From a virus: 64,000 bases of DNA. The translations under genes were made by a program, and so were the position numbers. The stretch is from the IMG/VR virus record IMGVR_UViG_3300028800_000009, positions 1 through 64,000 of that record, one strand, 5' to 3'. The notes below the pieces were generated by a model, which was not told the DNA's origin, did not search any database, and was given only the letters and a program-made list of their open reading frames with translations. Within the stretch, counting starts at the first letter, position 1. Each line of letters opens with the position of its first letter. Below are positions 37,061 through 46,722 of this stretch, in pieces.

Positions 37061-38244
37061 GGAATGTACGCCACCATATCGGTTTGAGTGCTGACCACGA
37101 TGATAATCGCGTCGTGCGCCGAATCGTATTGTGCCCGATTGAACATGCCGCCTTCATTGCCGCCAGGAAGAGATGATGGCGTTACAGCATTCGATCCGTT
37201 GGCAGTCACGGCCGTCCACGCAAATGTTGTGGTGTTGAGGTTATATGCCGTCGTCGATCCGGGGATGATGCACCAGATCTTGCTATCGACGGTCCGGTAG
37301 ACGACGCCAGGAGAGCCGCCAAAATTCTGACACGTTTGATTGCCTGTCGTCGTCACATTCGTCAAGGTGCCGGTCAGGCTCATGTAACCAGCGTAACCGT
37401 TCCCGATCATCCACAAGCGCTGGTGGGCCACATCCATCGCCGAGCCGTAATAATTGGCCGTTGGCGGCGACGAGTTGTTGTTATAGACCCACGCGTTTGT
37501 GCTGGGCGTCCATACCTTGGTGCCATTGAACTGCCCAGTGAAGTAAACATTGCCGTCCGTCGGGTTGTAGAAGGAGCTTTCGTAATATGGACTCCCTCCG
37601 GAAGGAGTATTTGCCTCTTGCGTCCAGTGACCGGCAAGATAGAGCCAGCTTTGCGGCCCTTCGTTGCCGCTGATGTAAATCGCACCGAAAGCACGGAACA
37701 AACCATAGCTCGGGACATAGACTAGCGCGCCGTAGGTATGAACGCTTGCCGGGCACCCGGCGCCCGTGCAGTTGGTGCTATCGACGTAGTAGCCGGTGTT
37801 ACCCGTGTCGGCCGTGCTTGGTCCAAATTCTCGCACCCAATTGAGCGAATTCTTGAGGTCGTTCTTATAGACCTCATTGCCGGCGTAGTCGGTATGACCG
37901 CCGCCATGGCAGTACATGATGCTGTTGGCGGTATCTTCGGCACAGCTCGACCACGTATCTGTAACTGCCGTCGAGCCTGTCGCGCCGCCCGGGCTGACAC
38001 TCGGAAAAACATTTTGTATTTGACCGGCCGTAACGCCCGATTGCGTGCTGAGATCGATAAAACAGCCATGGCTCGTACATGGACCAGTCGCTAGAGCGGT
38101 GGATAGCTTATCCGCGCCGCCCCCGCCGGCGATCGTCCCCGAGCCGTGCCATGGAGACGACGCCTCCGCGACGTACCCAAAGAGGCCGGTGACGGAGAGA
38201 GTAAGCGCGAGCGCGAAGCAGAGGTCGGCGAATAACTTACGCAT
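37057..38244 (-). CDS. Secreted beta-propeller-like protein (395 aa)
   Basis: Start taken at 38244 (TGATG with the previous stop) giving MRKLFADLCFALALTLSVTG, a signal peptide, then SSPWHGSGTIAGGGG, nearly the same mature N-terminus as the protein at 35018. Kelch-like repeats follow: HTYGALVYVPSYGLFRAFGA, DSKIWCIIPGSTTAYNLNTT, SAHDAIIIVVS. Likely a secreted carbohydrate-binding or enzyme-associated propeller. Confidence 0.55.
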   Translation of the reverse strand: MRKLFADLCFALALTLSVTGLFGYVAEASSPWHGSGTIAGGGGADKLSTALATGPCTSHGCFIDLSTQSGVTAGQIQNVFPSVSPGGATGSTAVTDTWSSCAEDTANSIMYCHGGGHTDYAGNEVYKNDLKNSLNWVREFGPSTADTGNTGYYVDSTNCTGAGCPASVHTYGALVYVPSYGLFRAFGAIYISGNEGPQSWLYLAGHWTQEANTPSGGSPYYESSFYNPTDGNVYFTGQFNGTKVWTPSTNAWVYNNNSSPPTANYYGSAMDVAHQRLWMIGNGYAGYMSLTGTLTNVTTTGNQTCQNFGGSPGVVYRTVDSKIWCIIPGSTTAYNLNTTTFAWTAVTANGSNAVTPSSLPGGNEGGMFNRAQYDSAHDAIIIVVSTQTDMVAYIP

Positions 38245-39176
38245 CAGATACCCCAATTCGTCGTGATCTGCGCGTCAAGCGTCGAGCGTGTGCCGCTCAT
38301 GGTCGTCGAGTTAGTACCCGACTCTACCCATGTATCCGTTGCGCCGCTGACCGCACCACTAACGACGAAGCCGCTCTGCGATGATGCTCCGCTCGTAAGT
38401 GTCCCTGGAATATTCACACCATTTTCAAGAAGGGCTGAGCTGGCGGCATTGATCGTACAAATGCCTCTGATCCAAGTACCCAACGCTACGGTACCAGTTA
38501 TCTCGCCGCTGCCACCCTCAAGACAATCGATATGATTGCTGGTCCCCCATCCAATACTGGTATTGAATAGGTTCTGGCCGGTAATAACCTCGCGGTTTCC
38601 TGCGGTAGTCCCGGTCTGTTTTGCAGCCGTATAAATCGTGCTACCATTTGCGATCGTAAGGCTAGCGGACCAGACCAACTTGGTTGTGGCGCTCCCGGTC
38701 AGACAGGTCGACGATGTATTAATACAATTCGCCGTCGCAGCCGCGCTTTGAGAGGTCGAACCTTGATTTCCGGCATTGACTGAACCGACCTGATCAAAGA
38801 CCGTCTGGGCGGCACATGTCGATCCCGAACAGAACGTGGCGAGATCAGCCTCGTCTAGCTTTCCGTTCGTCGTCAAAGATTTGATGCTACACGTCGTCTG
38901 ACTCGCAACGCCGTTACAGGTTCCAGTACCGGCGTCGTTCCGATAAACGCTAATCAAGGCCGTCCCGCACGTCGCGGCGCTAAACGCACGCAGTCCCCAC
39001 CAGTGCGTCCAATTGGCATCGATGTCGCCAGGACCGACGTAGCCACCACAGGTCGGCCCAGAGGAAGCCGACTTTGCGGAGACGATCGCCTGGAGCATCC
39101 CATGGGCGTCGACGGTTGGCGACGCCCACAAAAGGCCGAGGACGGCTAGGAGAGCCGCCGATAATTTCCTAATCAT
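38244..39176 (-). CDS. Secreted arabinofuranosidase-type lectin-like protein (310 aa)
   Basis: Start at MIRKLSAALLAVLGLLWASP (39176) with a signal peptide ending VDA. GGYVGPGDI, WWGLRAFSAATCGTALISVY and NGKLDEADLATFCSGSTC, then FDQVGSVNAGNQGSTSQSA, match the pattern 'ayslR...A..vrR...dIgf..nG.LD...l..Fc....c.v...YDQSG....tQ' of alpha-L-arabinofuranosidase B / concanavalin-like folds found in phage fibres. Binds or cleaves glycans by inference. Confidence 0.6.
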   Translation of the reverse strand: MIRKLSAALLAVLGLLWASPTVDAHGMLQAIVSAKSASSGPTCGGYVGPGDIDANWTHWWGLRAFSAATCGTALISVYRNDAGTGTCNGVASQTTCSIKSLTTNGKLDEADLATFCSGSTCAAQTVFDQVGSVNAGNQGSTSQSAAATANCINTSSTCLTGSATTKLVWSASLTIANGSTIYTAAKQTGTTAGNREVITGQNLFNTSIGWGTSNHIDCLEGGSGEITGTVALGTWIRGICTINAASSALLENGVNIPGTLTSGASSQSGFVVSGAVSGATDTWVESGTNSTTMSGTRSTLDAQITTNWGI

Positions 39177-39180
39177 CGGC

Positions 39181-41469
39181 TTAGCTCCACGTGCCGTTAA
39201 ACGAGTACACGTCGTATTTGGTCGTCCCGTTCCCAACGTAACACATCTTATCACCGGCCGCTCCCGAGGAAGCGATAGCCGTGTTCGCTGCCTTATATGA
39301 GGTAAAGTTCGTATTCTCGTACTGAACGCTGGCGAGCCCAGAGAAGGTAATCGTCGTCGCGATATTGTTCGCGTTACGGACACAATATTGCACTCCGTTC
39401 GCGGGGGTCGGCATCGTAATGGTGCAAGTCCCCGTACACTCGAATATATCATTCGATCCGGCGAAGGTATGAGTAGTCCCCGTCGCGAAAGTCGGGGGCC
39501 GGTCGACGTACGCCGTCGTCGCGATCTTCGTCGAGTTATCGTTCGCGGCCTGTGTCGCCGCCGTCCACGTCCCCGTGATCGCGCTATTAGCCGAAAGAAG
39601 ATTCGTCCCGACCCGATCGGCATAAGCCGTCGTCCCTATCTTCGTCGAGTTATCGTTCGCAGCCTGGGTCGTCGTCGTCGGATTTCCGCCGAGCGCGATC
39701 GAGGTCTGGATCAACGAACTAGTAATCCCTCCCGACGCGATATGAAGCGTGTTGGAAGTGTTCGTGAACTCCGCCCCGATTGTATTCACGGCGTAGAGAT
39801 CGCCACCGACGACGCCTCCGGCGAAGAAGACGTTCGTCCCGTCGCTCTGAAGGCAACCGTTCGCCCCAGGCTTGAGAGTCACAATCGGCAGGCCGGAAGG
39901 GGGGAACGTGCCCGTATACGTACCTTGGACGAGCGTCCACGTCCCCGTCCCCGTCACGGTATAGCAGGAGACCATATTCGCGGCGAACAAACCGGTTGCG
40001 ACCGCGTTAATTGTCAAATTTTGGGCCGTCGTAGAATTAAGGTTGATCGTTCCGCCCATGTCCGCGGTGCCGAACGCTGTACTCGTCGCGGCCGTACGGC
40101 CAGGCGAACCGATGTTAATCGTATGGGCCGTATTATCGAGAATGAAGTTTGATGACGGCGTATAGCCCGTAATCGTCGTGCTGTTCGTCGCCCACGCGCC
40201 GATCTGACCAGCCAGCGCGCTCGACACCGTGCCGCCGCCAGAGCCAGGGGCTGATAAAACGCCGGCCGTATTGACGATCGACGAGTTGTCGGCGCGAACA
40301 ACGCCAAGCGCCCCGCTCGTCGCGACCGGAAGCTGGGCAACCGGAACCGTACCAGAGTTGATCTCCGAACCCGCAATACTCTTATTGGTTAGCGTATCGG
40401 TCGTCGCGCGGCCGACGAGCGTGTCGCTGGAGGTCGGCAAGGAGAGCGTACCGCCGTTCAGGATCGTCGCGATCGTCGGCGACGTTAGCGTCTTATTCGA
40501 AAGGGTATCGGTCGAGGTACGCGAGACAAGCGTATCGGTAAGGGCCGGAAGCGAGAGCGTCCCGCTCGCGATAGCCTGGGGCTGAAGAGTCGTCGTCCCC
40601 GAGGTCGAGCCCGCGAGACCAAGCTTACCGAGGAGAGCCGTCGGCGTCCCGATCGTGAGCACGCCGGCCGTGTAGGTAAGCCCGGCGTTCGACGTACAAT
40701 TTCCGGCGCCGTTATCGGTTAAGACGTCGGTTGCGGAACCAGCCGGGGTACACCCCCCACCTCCTCCACCCCCAGTCGATGCGAAAGTAAGCGTCCCTGG
40801 GCCTACGGTAATCGTCATATTGGCCCCGGCGATCGGTACGGCGTAGTGAAGTAGGCCGTCCGCACCCGATCCGATCGGAATCTGACCGTTCGTAAAGCTC
40901 GTCCCGAGACGCTGGACCGCGAGAATACCGGAAGTAATATTACCGGCGTTCGTCGTATCGACGATCGCCGAAGAGACAAACGAAGAGCCGTTCGTCTTCG
41001 TGACGTTGAGCAGGCCGGTCGAGGTATTTAGCGTACCGTCACCGTTGACAGTTGGAACGCCGCCGAACGACCCGGCATTATTGAACTGGAGCTGCCCCGA
41101 GGAGCCGCCCGGCGTCCCGCCACCTCCGCCCGAACCCAGGGGGCCGATCGTCGAGCCGCCGCTACGATAGAAAAGGCCCGAACCGGTTGCCCAGATATCG
41201 CCGTTGTTAAGCGTCGCGGGTGTCGATCCAGGAGCGATATTGAGACTCGCGACCGAGCCCGCTGGGGGCAGAATAAGCTCCCCGAGCATCGTATCGCCGG
41301 CCTTATTGACCGGCGTATAGCCAAGTTCGTCCTCCTTCGCGGTGAAATAGGAATTCCACTGTGCGGCTGTAGGAACTTGTCCGGTGACGAAGCCCGGGTT
41401 TGATCCGGCATATGCCACACCGACCGAAAGCGCAATCGCCCCGAGCAAGGAGGATAGAAGCTTCTTCAT
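39181..41469 (-). CDS. Tail-fibre-like protein with signal peptide (762 aa)
   Basis: MKKLLSSLLGAIALSVGVAYAG is a clean Sec signal peptide. The mature chain starts NPGFVTGQVPTAAQWNSYF, a fibre head seen in phage tail proteins. It then has many short repeats (DTLVGRATTDTLTNKSI; DTLVSRTSTDTLSNKTL; DNSTKIGTTAYADRV), Gly-rich linkers and a C-terminal beta tip. It is a trimeric-fibre type protein; why it should be exported is unclear. Confidence 0.7.
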   Translation of the reverse strand: MKKLLSSLLGAIALSVGVAYAGSNPGFVTGQVPTAAQWNSYFTAKEDELGYTPVNKAGDTMLGELILPPAGSVASLNIAPGSTPATLNNGDIWATGSGLFYRSGGSTIGPLGSGGGGGTPGGSSGQLQFNNAGSFGGVPTVNGDGTLNTSTGLLNVTKTNGSSFVSSAIVDTTNAGNITSGILAVQRLGTSFTNGQIPIGSGADGLLHYAVPIAGANMTITVGPGTLTFASTGGGGGGGCTPAGSATDVLTDNGAGNCTSNAGLTYTAGVLTIGTPTALLGKLGLAGSTSGTTTLQPQAIASGTLSLPALTDTLVSRTSTDTLSNKTLTSPTIATILNGGTLSLPTSSDTLVGRATTDTLTNKSIAGSEINSGTVPVAQLPVATSGALGVVRADNSSIVNTAGVLSAPGSGGGTVSSALAGQIGAWATNSTTITGYTPSSNFILDNTAHTINIGSPGRTAATSTAFGTADMGGTINLNSTTAQNLTINAVATGLFAANMVSCYTVTGTGTWTLVQGTYTGTFPPSGLPIVTLKPGANGCLQSDGTNVFFAGGVVGGDLYAVNTIGAEFTNTSNTLHIASGGITSSLIQTSIALGGNPTTTTQAANDNSTKIGTTAYADRVGTNLLSANSAITGTWTAATQAANDNSTKIATTAYVDRPPTFATGTTHTFAGSNDIFECTGTCTITMPTPANGVQYCVRNANNIATTITFSGLASVQYENTNFTSYKAANTAIASSGAAGDKMCYVGNGTTKYDVYSFNGTWS

Positions 41470-41483
41470 CTTAATTTACCCCT

Positions 41484-42695
41484 TTAACCATCGACTGTGA
41501 CAACAAGAGTACACGGCGGATTCTGACTGGAGCTGATGACCGCGTTACCACCCTGCCAATTGACAGTTCCGGTATTGATAATGCTGACAACACCAAGAAG
41601 GGTCGCGTAATGAGAAGCCGTCTCACTTAACCCGGTCTTGATACCGGAAAACGCAAGATTTCCCGTCGTGCTAGCAGCAAATGATTCGTACATCGACCCG
41701 GGAACTTCCGGCGTCGTACCGTCGAACCCGACTGCGGTAAGCGCGGCATTCTGGGGCGTAAGAAGATTTACCGATCCGGTCACATCGTATCGGACCTGAT
41801 TTGCGGCCCAACTTAAGAAGCTATTTCGGATCGAACTCGAAAGCTCGAAAACGCTCGTCGATGCGCTCGTGACCGTGGAAGATAACGTTGTTGTCGTCGA
41901 TCTAGGTTTCTGGTGAAACCAGTTCAACCCTTGGACTGGATTTGAAGACCACGCCGGACCGGAGCCAACAAGCCAATATCCGACGAGTGTCTTCGTCGGA
42001 TCGCCGCTCATAATCTCGTTGCCTACATTACCGGCCGTAGTGTCGGTAATGTGCCCGGTTGTCGATGGAACGAGCGACGAGATCACGCCGGAGGTTTGAG
42101 CCGCGTAGATATAATACGGCGTTCCCGGCGTCAGCCCAGACGGGGCTAGGTTAACACCAGCCGCAGGGATCGAGCAATTCTGGCCGGCGACGAGGAGATT
42201 ATTCCCGCCATGACCCGGCAACAAAGTAATCTGCGAGCCCGAGGTATAGACGAGCTGACATTGACCGTTCTGAAGCTGAAGGCCAGTAGCACCAAATCTT
42301 ATCCACCCAGAGCCACCCGTATCGGGGTCGCTGGTATTATTCTCGGCCGTCGAGAGCCAGAACAACCCGAAGGTCGCTACCGATGCGACGACCGCGCCTT
42401 TAGGATAACCTCCAACTGCGGCTTGAAAGACGCCGTCGTAAGGTAGAAATGATCCACCGCCGTTTTGCCACCATATCCAAGCCGATATTTCGTTAAGGAT
42501 ACCATTCATATCCTTACCGGCCGGCGCGACTCCTCCCGCACCTTCATTCGTAAAGGTAGTCGGAGGGAACCCGAGATCGAGCGAGGCGGCGTTAGGGTCC
42601 GAAGTCGTTTTCGGAATCAACCGAATAAATGATCCGCTCGCCGAGGCCGCGAAAGCTTCAAGTAGCTTCGTCGAGGGAATATTTGACGACTGCAC
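41484..42695 (-). CDS. Tail fibre / receptor-binding protein without signal peptide (403 aa)
   Basis: GTG start. The N-terminal 110 residues (LLEAFAASASGSFIRLIPKT; GFPPTTFTNEGAGGVAPAG; KDMNGILNEISAWIWWQNGG) are the usual attachment domain of proteobacterial phage tail fibres. The C-terminal part is beta-rich with a lectin-like tip. First fibre gene after the baseplate, so probably the virion-bound fibre. Confidence 0.75.
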   Translation of the reverse strand: MQSSNIPSTKLLEAFAASASGSFIRLIPKTTSDPNAASLDLGFPPTTFTNEGAGGVAPAGKDMNGILNEISAWIWWQNGGGSFLPYDGVFQAAVGGYPKGAVVASVATFGLFWLSTAENNTSDPDTGGSGWIRFGATGLQLQNGQCQLVYTSGSQITLLPGHGGNNLLVAGQNCSIPAAGVNLAPSGLTPGTPYYIYAAQTSGVISSLVPSTTGHITDTTAGNVGNEIMSGDPTKTLVGYWLVGSGPAWSSNPVQGLNWFHQKPRSTTTTLSSTVTSASTSVFELSSSIRNSFLSWAANQVRYDVTGSVNLLTPQNAALTAVGFDGTTPEVPGSMYESFAASTTGNLAFSGIKTGLSETASHYATLLGVVSIINTGTVNWQGGNAVISSSQNPPCTLVVTVDG

Positions 42696-42706
42696 TTTTT
42701 AAACCC

Positions 42707-43429
42707 TCACAAAATAACGACGGTCGCGGCGACACCGACCGGTTTCGGTAAGACCCCAGATTGGAAAATGATCGACTCCTGAACCGGCGTCGGCGTAAAG
42801 GCGAAGGTATAGGTCATCGTCATATCCTGGCCGTCCGTAACGTAACATTGGCCGCTCTGGCCGAAGAGGCTCATCAAAATCGCGTTGATACCGGGTATCG
42901 ATCCGTCGCAGATATTGTAAAGAGCCTTCGCGAAGATCAATGTGCGATAGGCGTCGTCCGTTAGCGCAAAATTATTCGTAACCGGTTGACCTGCGTAGAA
43001 CGGAGATACGCCGCCAGGACCGAAATTGTCGTAGTCCGTCGTACCTCCCTCCTCAAAGCCGAAATACTTCCCGGCCGAGACTTGGAGAACGCGCGACACA
43101 CCAACGATTCGCCCCCAAACGTCGAGTCCGTATCCCTGGGCCGTATCGATGTTCCAGATCATGTTGTAGAACGCCGACATATTCTCGGTTTGGTCGACGT
43201 TTTGATTAAAGTAGTCGATCAGTTGGGTAAGGATCGGTGAATTCGCGTATTGACTTATAATCGTCAACGTATAGTCGAAAGCATTCAAGACGCCGATCGG
43301 CGAGACCCCGATCGTAAAATTCCCGATCGCGCTATCCGAAAGATAATCGAACGATGCATCCGTAAGCTGTCCGACCGGGCTTATCCCGATCTCGAACATA
43401 CCGATAGAATTAGAAGCTGGGGTCGACAT
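42707..43429 (-). CDS. Baseplate protein, DUF2612 family (240 aa)
   Basis: LTQLIDYFNQNVDQTENMSA then GYGLDVWGRIVGVSRVL and YAGQPVTNNFALTDDAYRTLIFAKALYNIC are typical DUF2612 blocks. The family follows baseplate J in phages and joins baseplate to fibre (P2 I-like role). An N-terminal extension of about 55 residues carries repeats of the form SAIGNFTIGVSPIG, shared with the neck protein at 52327. Confidence 0.75.
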   Translation of the reverse strand: MSTPASNSIGMFEIGISPVGQLTDASFDYLSDSAIGNFTIGVSPIGVLNAFDYTLTIISQYANSPILTQLIDYFNQNVDQTENMSAFYNMIWNIDTAQGYGLDVWGRIVGVSRVLQVSAGKYFGFEEGGTTDYDNFGPGGVSPFYAGQPVTNNFALTDDAYRTLIFAKALYNICDGSIPGINAILMSLFGQSGQCYVTDGQDMTMTYTFAFTPTPVQESIIFQSGVLPKPVGVAATVVIL

Positions 43430-43430
43430 A

Positions 43431-44840
43431 TCAGACGACCGAGACTTGGATTAAATTAGCGTCCGTAACCGGAACTTGATTAGACTGGACTTGGACATTA
43501 TTCTGTGCCGGAGCGCACGCCGTCATAGCTTCGGAGCCGACGGTTTGCATATTATTAAGAACCCAACTCGTTCCGCTACCGGATAGGATCGTGGTTCCTT
43601 CCGCGACCCCGGGGCCGAATATTTGCTGTCCTATAGCCACGGTTCCAGTAACGGATGATACCGTGAGAGCCGTTCCGGCAATAACGCCCGTAAAAGACGC
43701 CGCGATAGTATTCGTCGACCCGATCAAAAGCGACTTAATCAGCGCCCAAGTCCCGAGGAGGGCGATCGGCGCGACGAACCGCGTCGCGAGAATATTAGAT
43801 CCGATCCTGGCGCGCGTCCCACCATCCCCTCCACCAAAGGCGTTGATAATTGCTTGCTGAACGAGAGCGACCGCGTTCGAGGGGACCGTCGGACCATTAA
43901 CGATCTGAACTTCAAACAGGACTTGAAGATCGGTCGGCCGCTCGAATGTAACGCTGTAAGCGATCGGGGACGTATAGAGAGGGTTATTATCGAACGCCGT
44001 TACCGTCGTATTTCCGGTATAGGCGCAACCCGGGCCTTTCTTCGATAAAATGGCTTGGCCCACCGCCAGGTCGGTCGCGCCGACGGCTGCTATATAAATC
44101 GAATTCGCAGCGATCGACTGACCTAAGACCGTAACCGGCGACGCCGTCCCGTTATCATATCCGAAATAGTCGAGAACACCGGGAACGTTCGCTACAGCTC
44201 CGATAATCGAGCCGATCGCGCCGAAACTATTCCCCGCGACCGTTGCAGCGCGTCGCTCCTCGAAAGCTGCGCGGCTCTCGACGTTATTACCGAGAACGCC
44301 ATCGGTCGGGTTATTGATCGTATCCCAACCATTGATCGTTTGGGCGATGACGTTAAGCGTATTCGCGGGGCACGCGATCGGCCCGACGACGTTACACGAG
44401 AACGGTAGCGTAATCGACCCGCTGATCGGGATCGTCCCGGCCTGGGTTGCGGTATACGTGTTACCGTCACTCGCCTGAGCGGCCGCGCCGACCGGAATAA
44501 CGACGCCTACGAGCCCGACGCAAAGCGCCTGAACGACCGTCGGTTGGGCCGGGATGCGCTCGATAAAATAGATACGCGCGATCGCATCCTGCATACGGCC
44601 GGTCGCGAACGCTGGATCGACCTGATTCGTGAAGTAGACGAACGTATCGTTCGCGTTTCCGATGATCGCCGTCTCGGACGTGACGATCTGGCCTTGAGGA
44701 GTCTCCAAATTCTCGAAATTGAGCGTGCCCCCGAACGCGGCTTGCCAGTCAGCGATAATGCCGTCGAGGATAGCGGACTCGGCCGGCGCTATGAACCCGT
44801 TAGGTCCGAAAACAACGATCGGGACGTTCGTCGTCGCCAT
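43431..44840 (-). CDS. Baseplate wedge protein J-like (469 aa)
   Basis: AESAILDGIIADWQAAFGGTL and TPQGQIVTSETAIIGNANDTF, RAAFEERRAATVAGNSFGAI and VPGVLDYFGYDNGTASPVTV are baseplate_J features; the trimerising wedge under the sheath. Near residues 385-445 an inserted module (GTALTVSSVTGTVAIGQQIF then GPGVAEGTTILSGSGTSWVL) interrupts the C-terminal domain and recurs in other virion proteins here. Confidence 0.85.
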   Translation of the reverse strand: MATTNVPIVVFGPNGFIAPAESAILDGIIADWQAAFGGTLNFENLETPQGQIVTSETAIIGNANDTFVYFTNQVDPAFATGRMQDAIARIYFIERIPAQPTVVQALCVGLVGVVIPVGAAAQASDGNTYTATQAGTIPISGSITLPFSCNVVGPIACPANTLNVIAQTINGWDTINNPTDGVLGNNVESRAAFEERRAATVAGNSFGAIGSIIGAVANVPGVLDYFGYDNGTASPVTVLGQSIAANSIYIAAVGATDLAVGQAILSKKGPGCAYTGNTTVTAFDNNPLYTSPIAYSVTFERPTDLQVLFEVQIVNGPTVPSNAVALVQQAIINAFGGGDGGTRARIGSNILATRFVAPIALLGTWALIKSLLIGSTNTIAASFTGVIAGTALTVSSVTGTVAIGQQIFGPGVAEGTTILSGSGTSWVLNNMQTVGSEAMTACAPAQNNVQVQSNQVPVTDANLIQVSVV

Positions 44841-45196
44841 CAGAAACTCGCCGGGGTTATGACCCCATTCTTATCCGTTACTTGAACCTGCCCGTGAAGT
44901 CCGCGGTCATCGAAAGCTGTGATGAATGTTTGGGCTGCGACGACCCCAGGGACAGTCTCGGCTGCGGCCGAGAACTGAGCCTTAAGCGCAGCGAGCGACG
45001 GCGCCGAGCCGAGAATATCCTCGAAATATGGAACGCCGGGCGCTGTATTGTACCATAACTCTTGCTGGAAGAGCTTGATCGCCGAAGCAGCGTCCTGGGC
45101 GAGCGCGTAAGGTACGCTCGCGACGGCGAGGTTTCCGCTCGCATCGGCGAGCAGATCCCAGGAAACGGTATCCAGAAGGAGCGTCGTCTGAGCCAT
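44840..45196 (-). CDS. Baseplate protein, gp25/W-like (118 aa)
   Basis: ATG 45196 preferred to GTG 45199. LLLDTVSWDLLADASGNLAV, YALAQDAASAIKLFQQELWY and GVPYFEDILG match the small baseplate protein located between spike and J in this phage group. Acts in sheath-initiator or wedge assembly by position. Confidence 0.75.
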   Translation of the reverse strand: MAQTTLLLDTVSWDLLADASGNLAVASVPYALAQDAASAIKLFQQELWYNTAPGVPYFEDILGSAPSLAALKAQFSAAAETVPGVVAAQTFITAFDDRGLHGQVQVTDKNGVITPASF

Positions 45197-45843
45197 CACG
45201 AACCATTATTAGGCGCGAGCGTCGGTTGCTCCGTATCGTCGTGGCTATCGTTCGGCTGATCATGTGTATGCGTCTTGATGTCGAACGAGATACCGCCCGT
45301 CGGGAAGAAGATACCGTTAATGGTAATGCCGCCGGATGCCATGACTATCGTATTCCCATTTTTGTCGGCGATCGTGATACCGGCCATATTGAATTGGACG
45401 TACTGATTCGGCGCGCTACCGAGGACGGAGAAGAGGTACATCCCGTCGGCCATATCGAAGCGCCGCAACGATCCCGGATTGGCGAGTCCCTTGTTGACCT
45501 TGACCGACGATATATCCCGATCCGCGAACACCGCGACGCCGATATCCCCAATCTGGGGATCCATGATGATCGCGTTAAGACCACCCTGGACTCGGCAGTA
45601 GGTAAGCGCGTGAAGCGTCCCGTGGCCCTGCGAGTTCCCTACGCCGTCGACCATGTTGACGAGCGGCAGGACATCGACAAAGCCAACTGGCGAGACTCCA
45701 CCATCGTTCGTAACGGAAACGACCTTGACGAGCGTCGCCGTAGAGATTAGTCGTAGCGCCTGATCGACGATGAAGCTCGTACCGTTGAAAGGCGACGCCT
45801 CGGAACTAGGCTGCTGCTGACCGGGGAAACCATCCTGGGGCAT
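45196..45843 (-). CDS. Baseplate central spike protein (gpV / Gp138-like)
   Basis: 215 aa. N-terminal OB-like domain (TATLVKVVSVTNDGGVSPVG; IGDIGVAVFADRDISSVKVN) then a beta-helical stem (MAGITIADKNGNTIVMASGG) and a C-terminal THTHDQP metal-binding tip, where HxH binds an iron in such spikes. Punctures the outer membrane on tail contraction. Confidence 0.8.
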   Translation of the reverse strand: MPQDGFPGQQQPSSEASPFNGTSFIVDQALRLISTATLVKVVSVTNDGGVSPVGFVDVLPLVNMVDGVGNSQGHGTLHALTYCRVQGGLNAIIMDPQIGDIGVAVFADRDISSVKVNKGLANPGSLRRFDMADGMYLFSVLGSAPNQYVQFNMAGITIADKNGNTIVMASGGITINGIFFPTGGISFDIKTHTHDQPNDSHDDTEQPTLAPNNGS

Positions 45844-46722
45844 CTACGGCCTCCCGACGACCGGGCCGAGACCGGGGCGCGTCGCGGAAAAATTAACTTC
45901 CCACTTCCCACCTGGCATCATCGCGTCGAGGTTATAGTCGAGCGAATAGACAATCCACGGACCGGTAGCAGGCTTCAAACTACTCTCGACCTGGACCGTC
46001 TGGCCGAATCCGATCGCCGGGTTGAAGAGGGTCCGGACGAATATTCCCTTCGACGTATACGATGGATAATTGATCTTCCCATCCGCGTCCGACACGACCG
46101 GGATTAAGCCGCCGCGCGAGCCGCCGCGCGGCCAAATCGCCAAAACGCCGTTATCGATCGTCCAATTTATCCCCGCTTCCTTAGCCGCAGCCTGGGCTTG
46201 ATTACGCGGGGAGCCCCAGAAATAGGAGATTGGTAAGACGCCGGTCACGCCGCTATTCTCGAAAGAGAGCCCCATCGTCGTCGCGAGGCTCGACATAATA
46301 TCCGCGACCTTCGTCGACCCCGTCGTGCTAATCGGCTGCGCGACCATCACGGCTTCGATCAGGCCGGTATGAGCCTCAACATGAAAACCTACTTCCGGCT
46401 GCTCCTCGAAACCGCCCCATGCGTTCGTAATCGTCCCTTGGAAGACGACCGCCGGAGACGCGCCTGCATCGTAGGCCATTACAATGACCGTATTACGCCT
46501 AACCTCGGTCCAGACGAGCCCGAGCGTCGAGAGCTGGTTGATTATCGAGGGTGTTAAACCGAAGACCGTCATATCCAGCGTGCCCATCGAAGGGCCGCCA
46601 GCCTTAAGTATCTTCGCCGTAACGCGAAGTCCGGTTACGTTAACCGTATCCTCGCCGGTCTCCCCGAATGTTCCGGTCCCGAGGATAAAGCGAAGATCAA
46701 TCAGGCGCTCGACAAAGGTCAC
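45844..46722 (-). CDS. Baseplate hub protein (292 aa)
   Basis: GTG start overlapping the neighbour's stop. Contains SMGTLDMTVFGLTPSIINQL, GTITNAWGGFEEQPEVGFHV and AAKEAGINWTIDNGVLAIWP, the fold order of gp27/gpD-like hubs that cap the tail tube and hold the spike. Placed between plug-like protein and spike, as expected. Confidence 0.75.
   Translation of the reverse strand: MTFVERLIDLRFILGTGTFGETGEDTVNVTGLRVTAKILKAGGPSMGTLDMTVFGLTPSIINQLSTLGLVWTEVRRNTVIVMAYDAGASPAVVFQGTITNAWGGFEEQPEVGFHVEAHTGLIEAVMVAQPISTTGSTKVADIMSSLATTMGLSFENSGVTGVLPISYFWGSPRNQAQAAAKEAGINWTIDNGVLAIWPRGGSRGGLIPVVSDADGKINYPSYTSKGIFVRTLFNPAIGFGQTVQVESSLKPATGPWIVYSLDYNLDAMMPGGKWEVNFSATRPGLGPVVGRP

Noticed and set aside
42025-42052. 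9-bp inverted repeat ACATTACCG/CGGTAATGT in the tail-fibre gene
   Set aside because: Isolated and short; roughly what chance allows over 33 kb of structural genes, so not grouped with the replication-module set.
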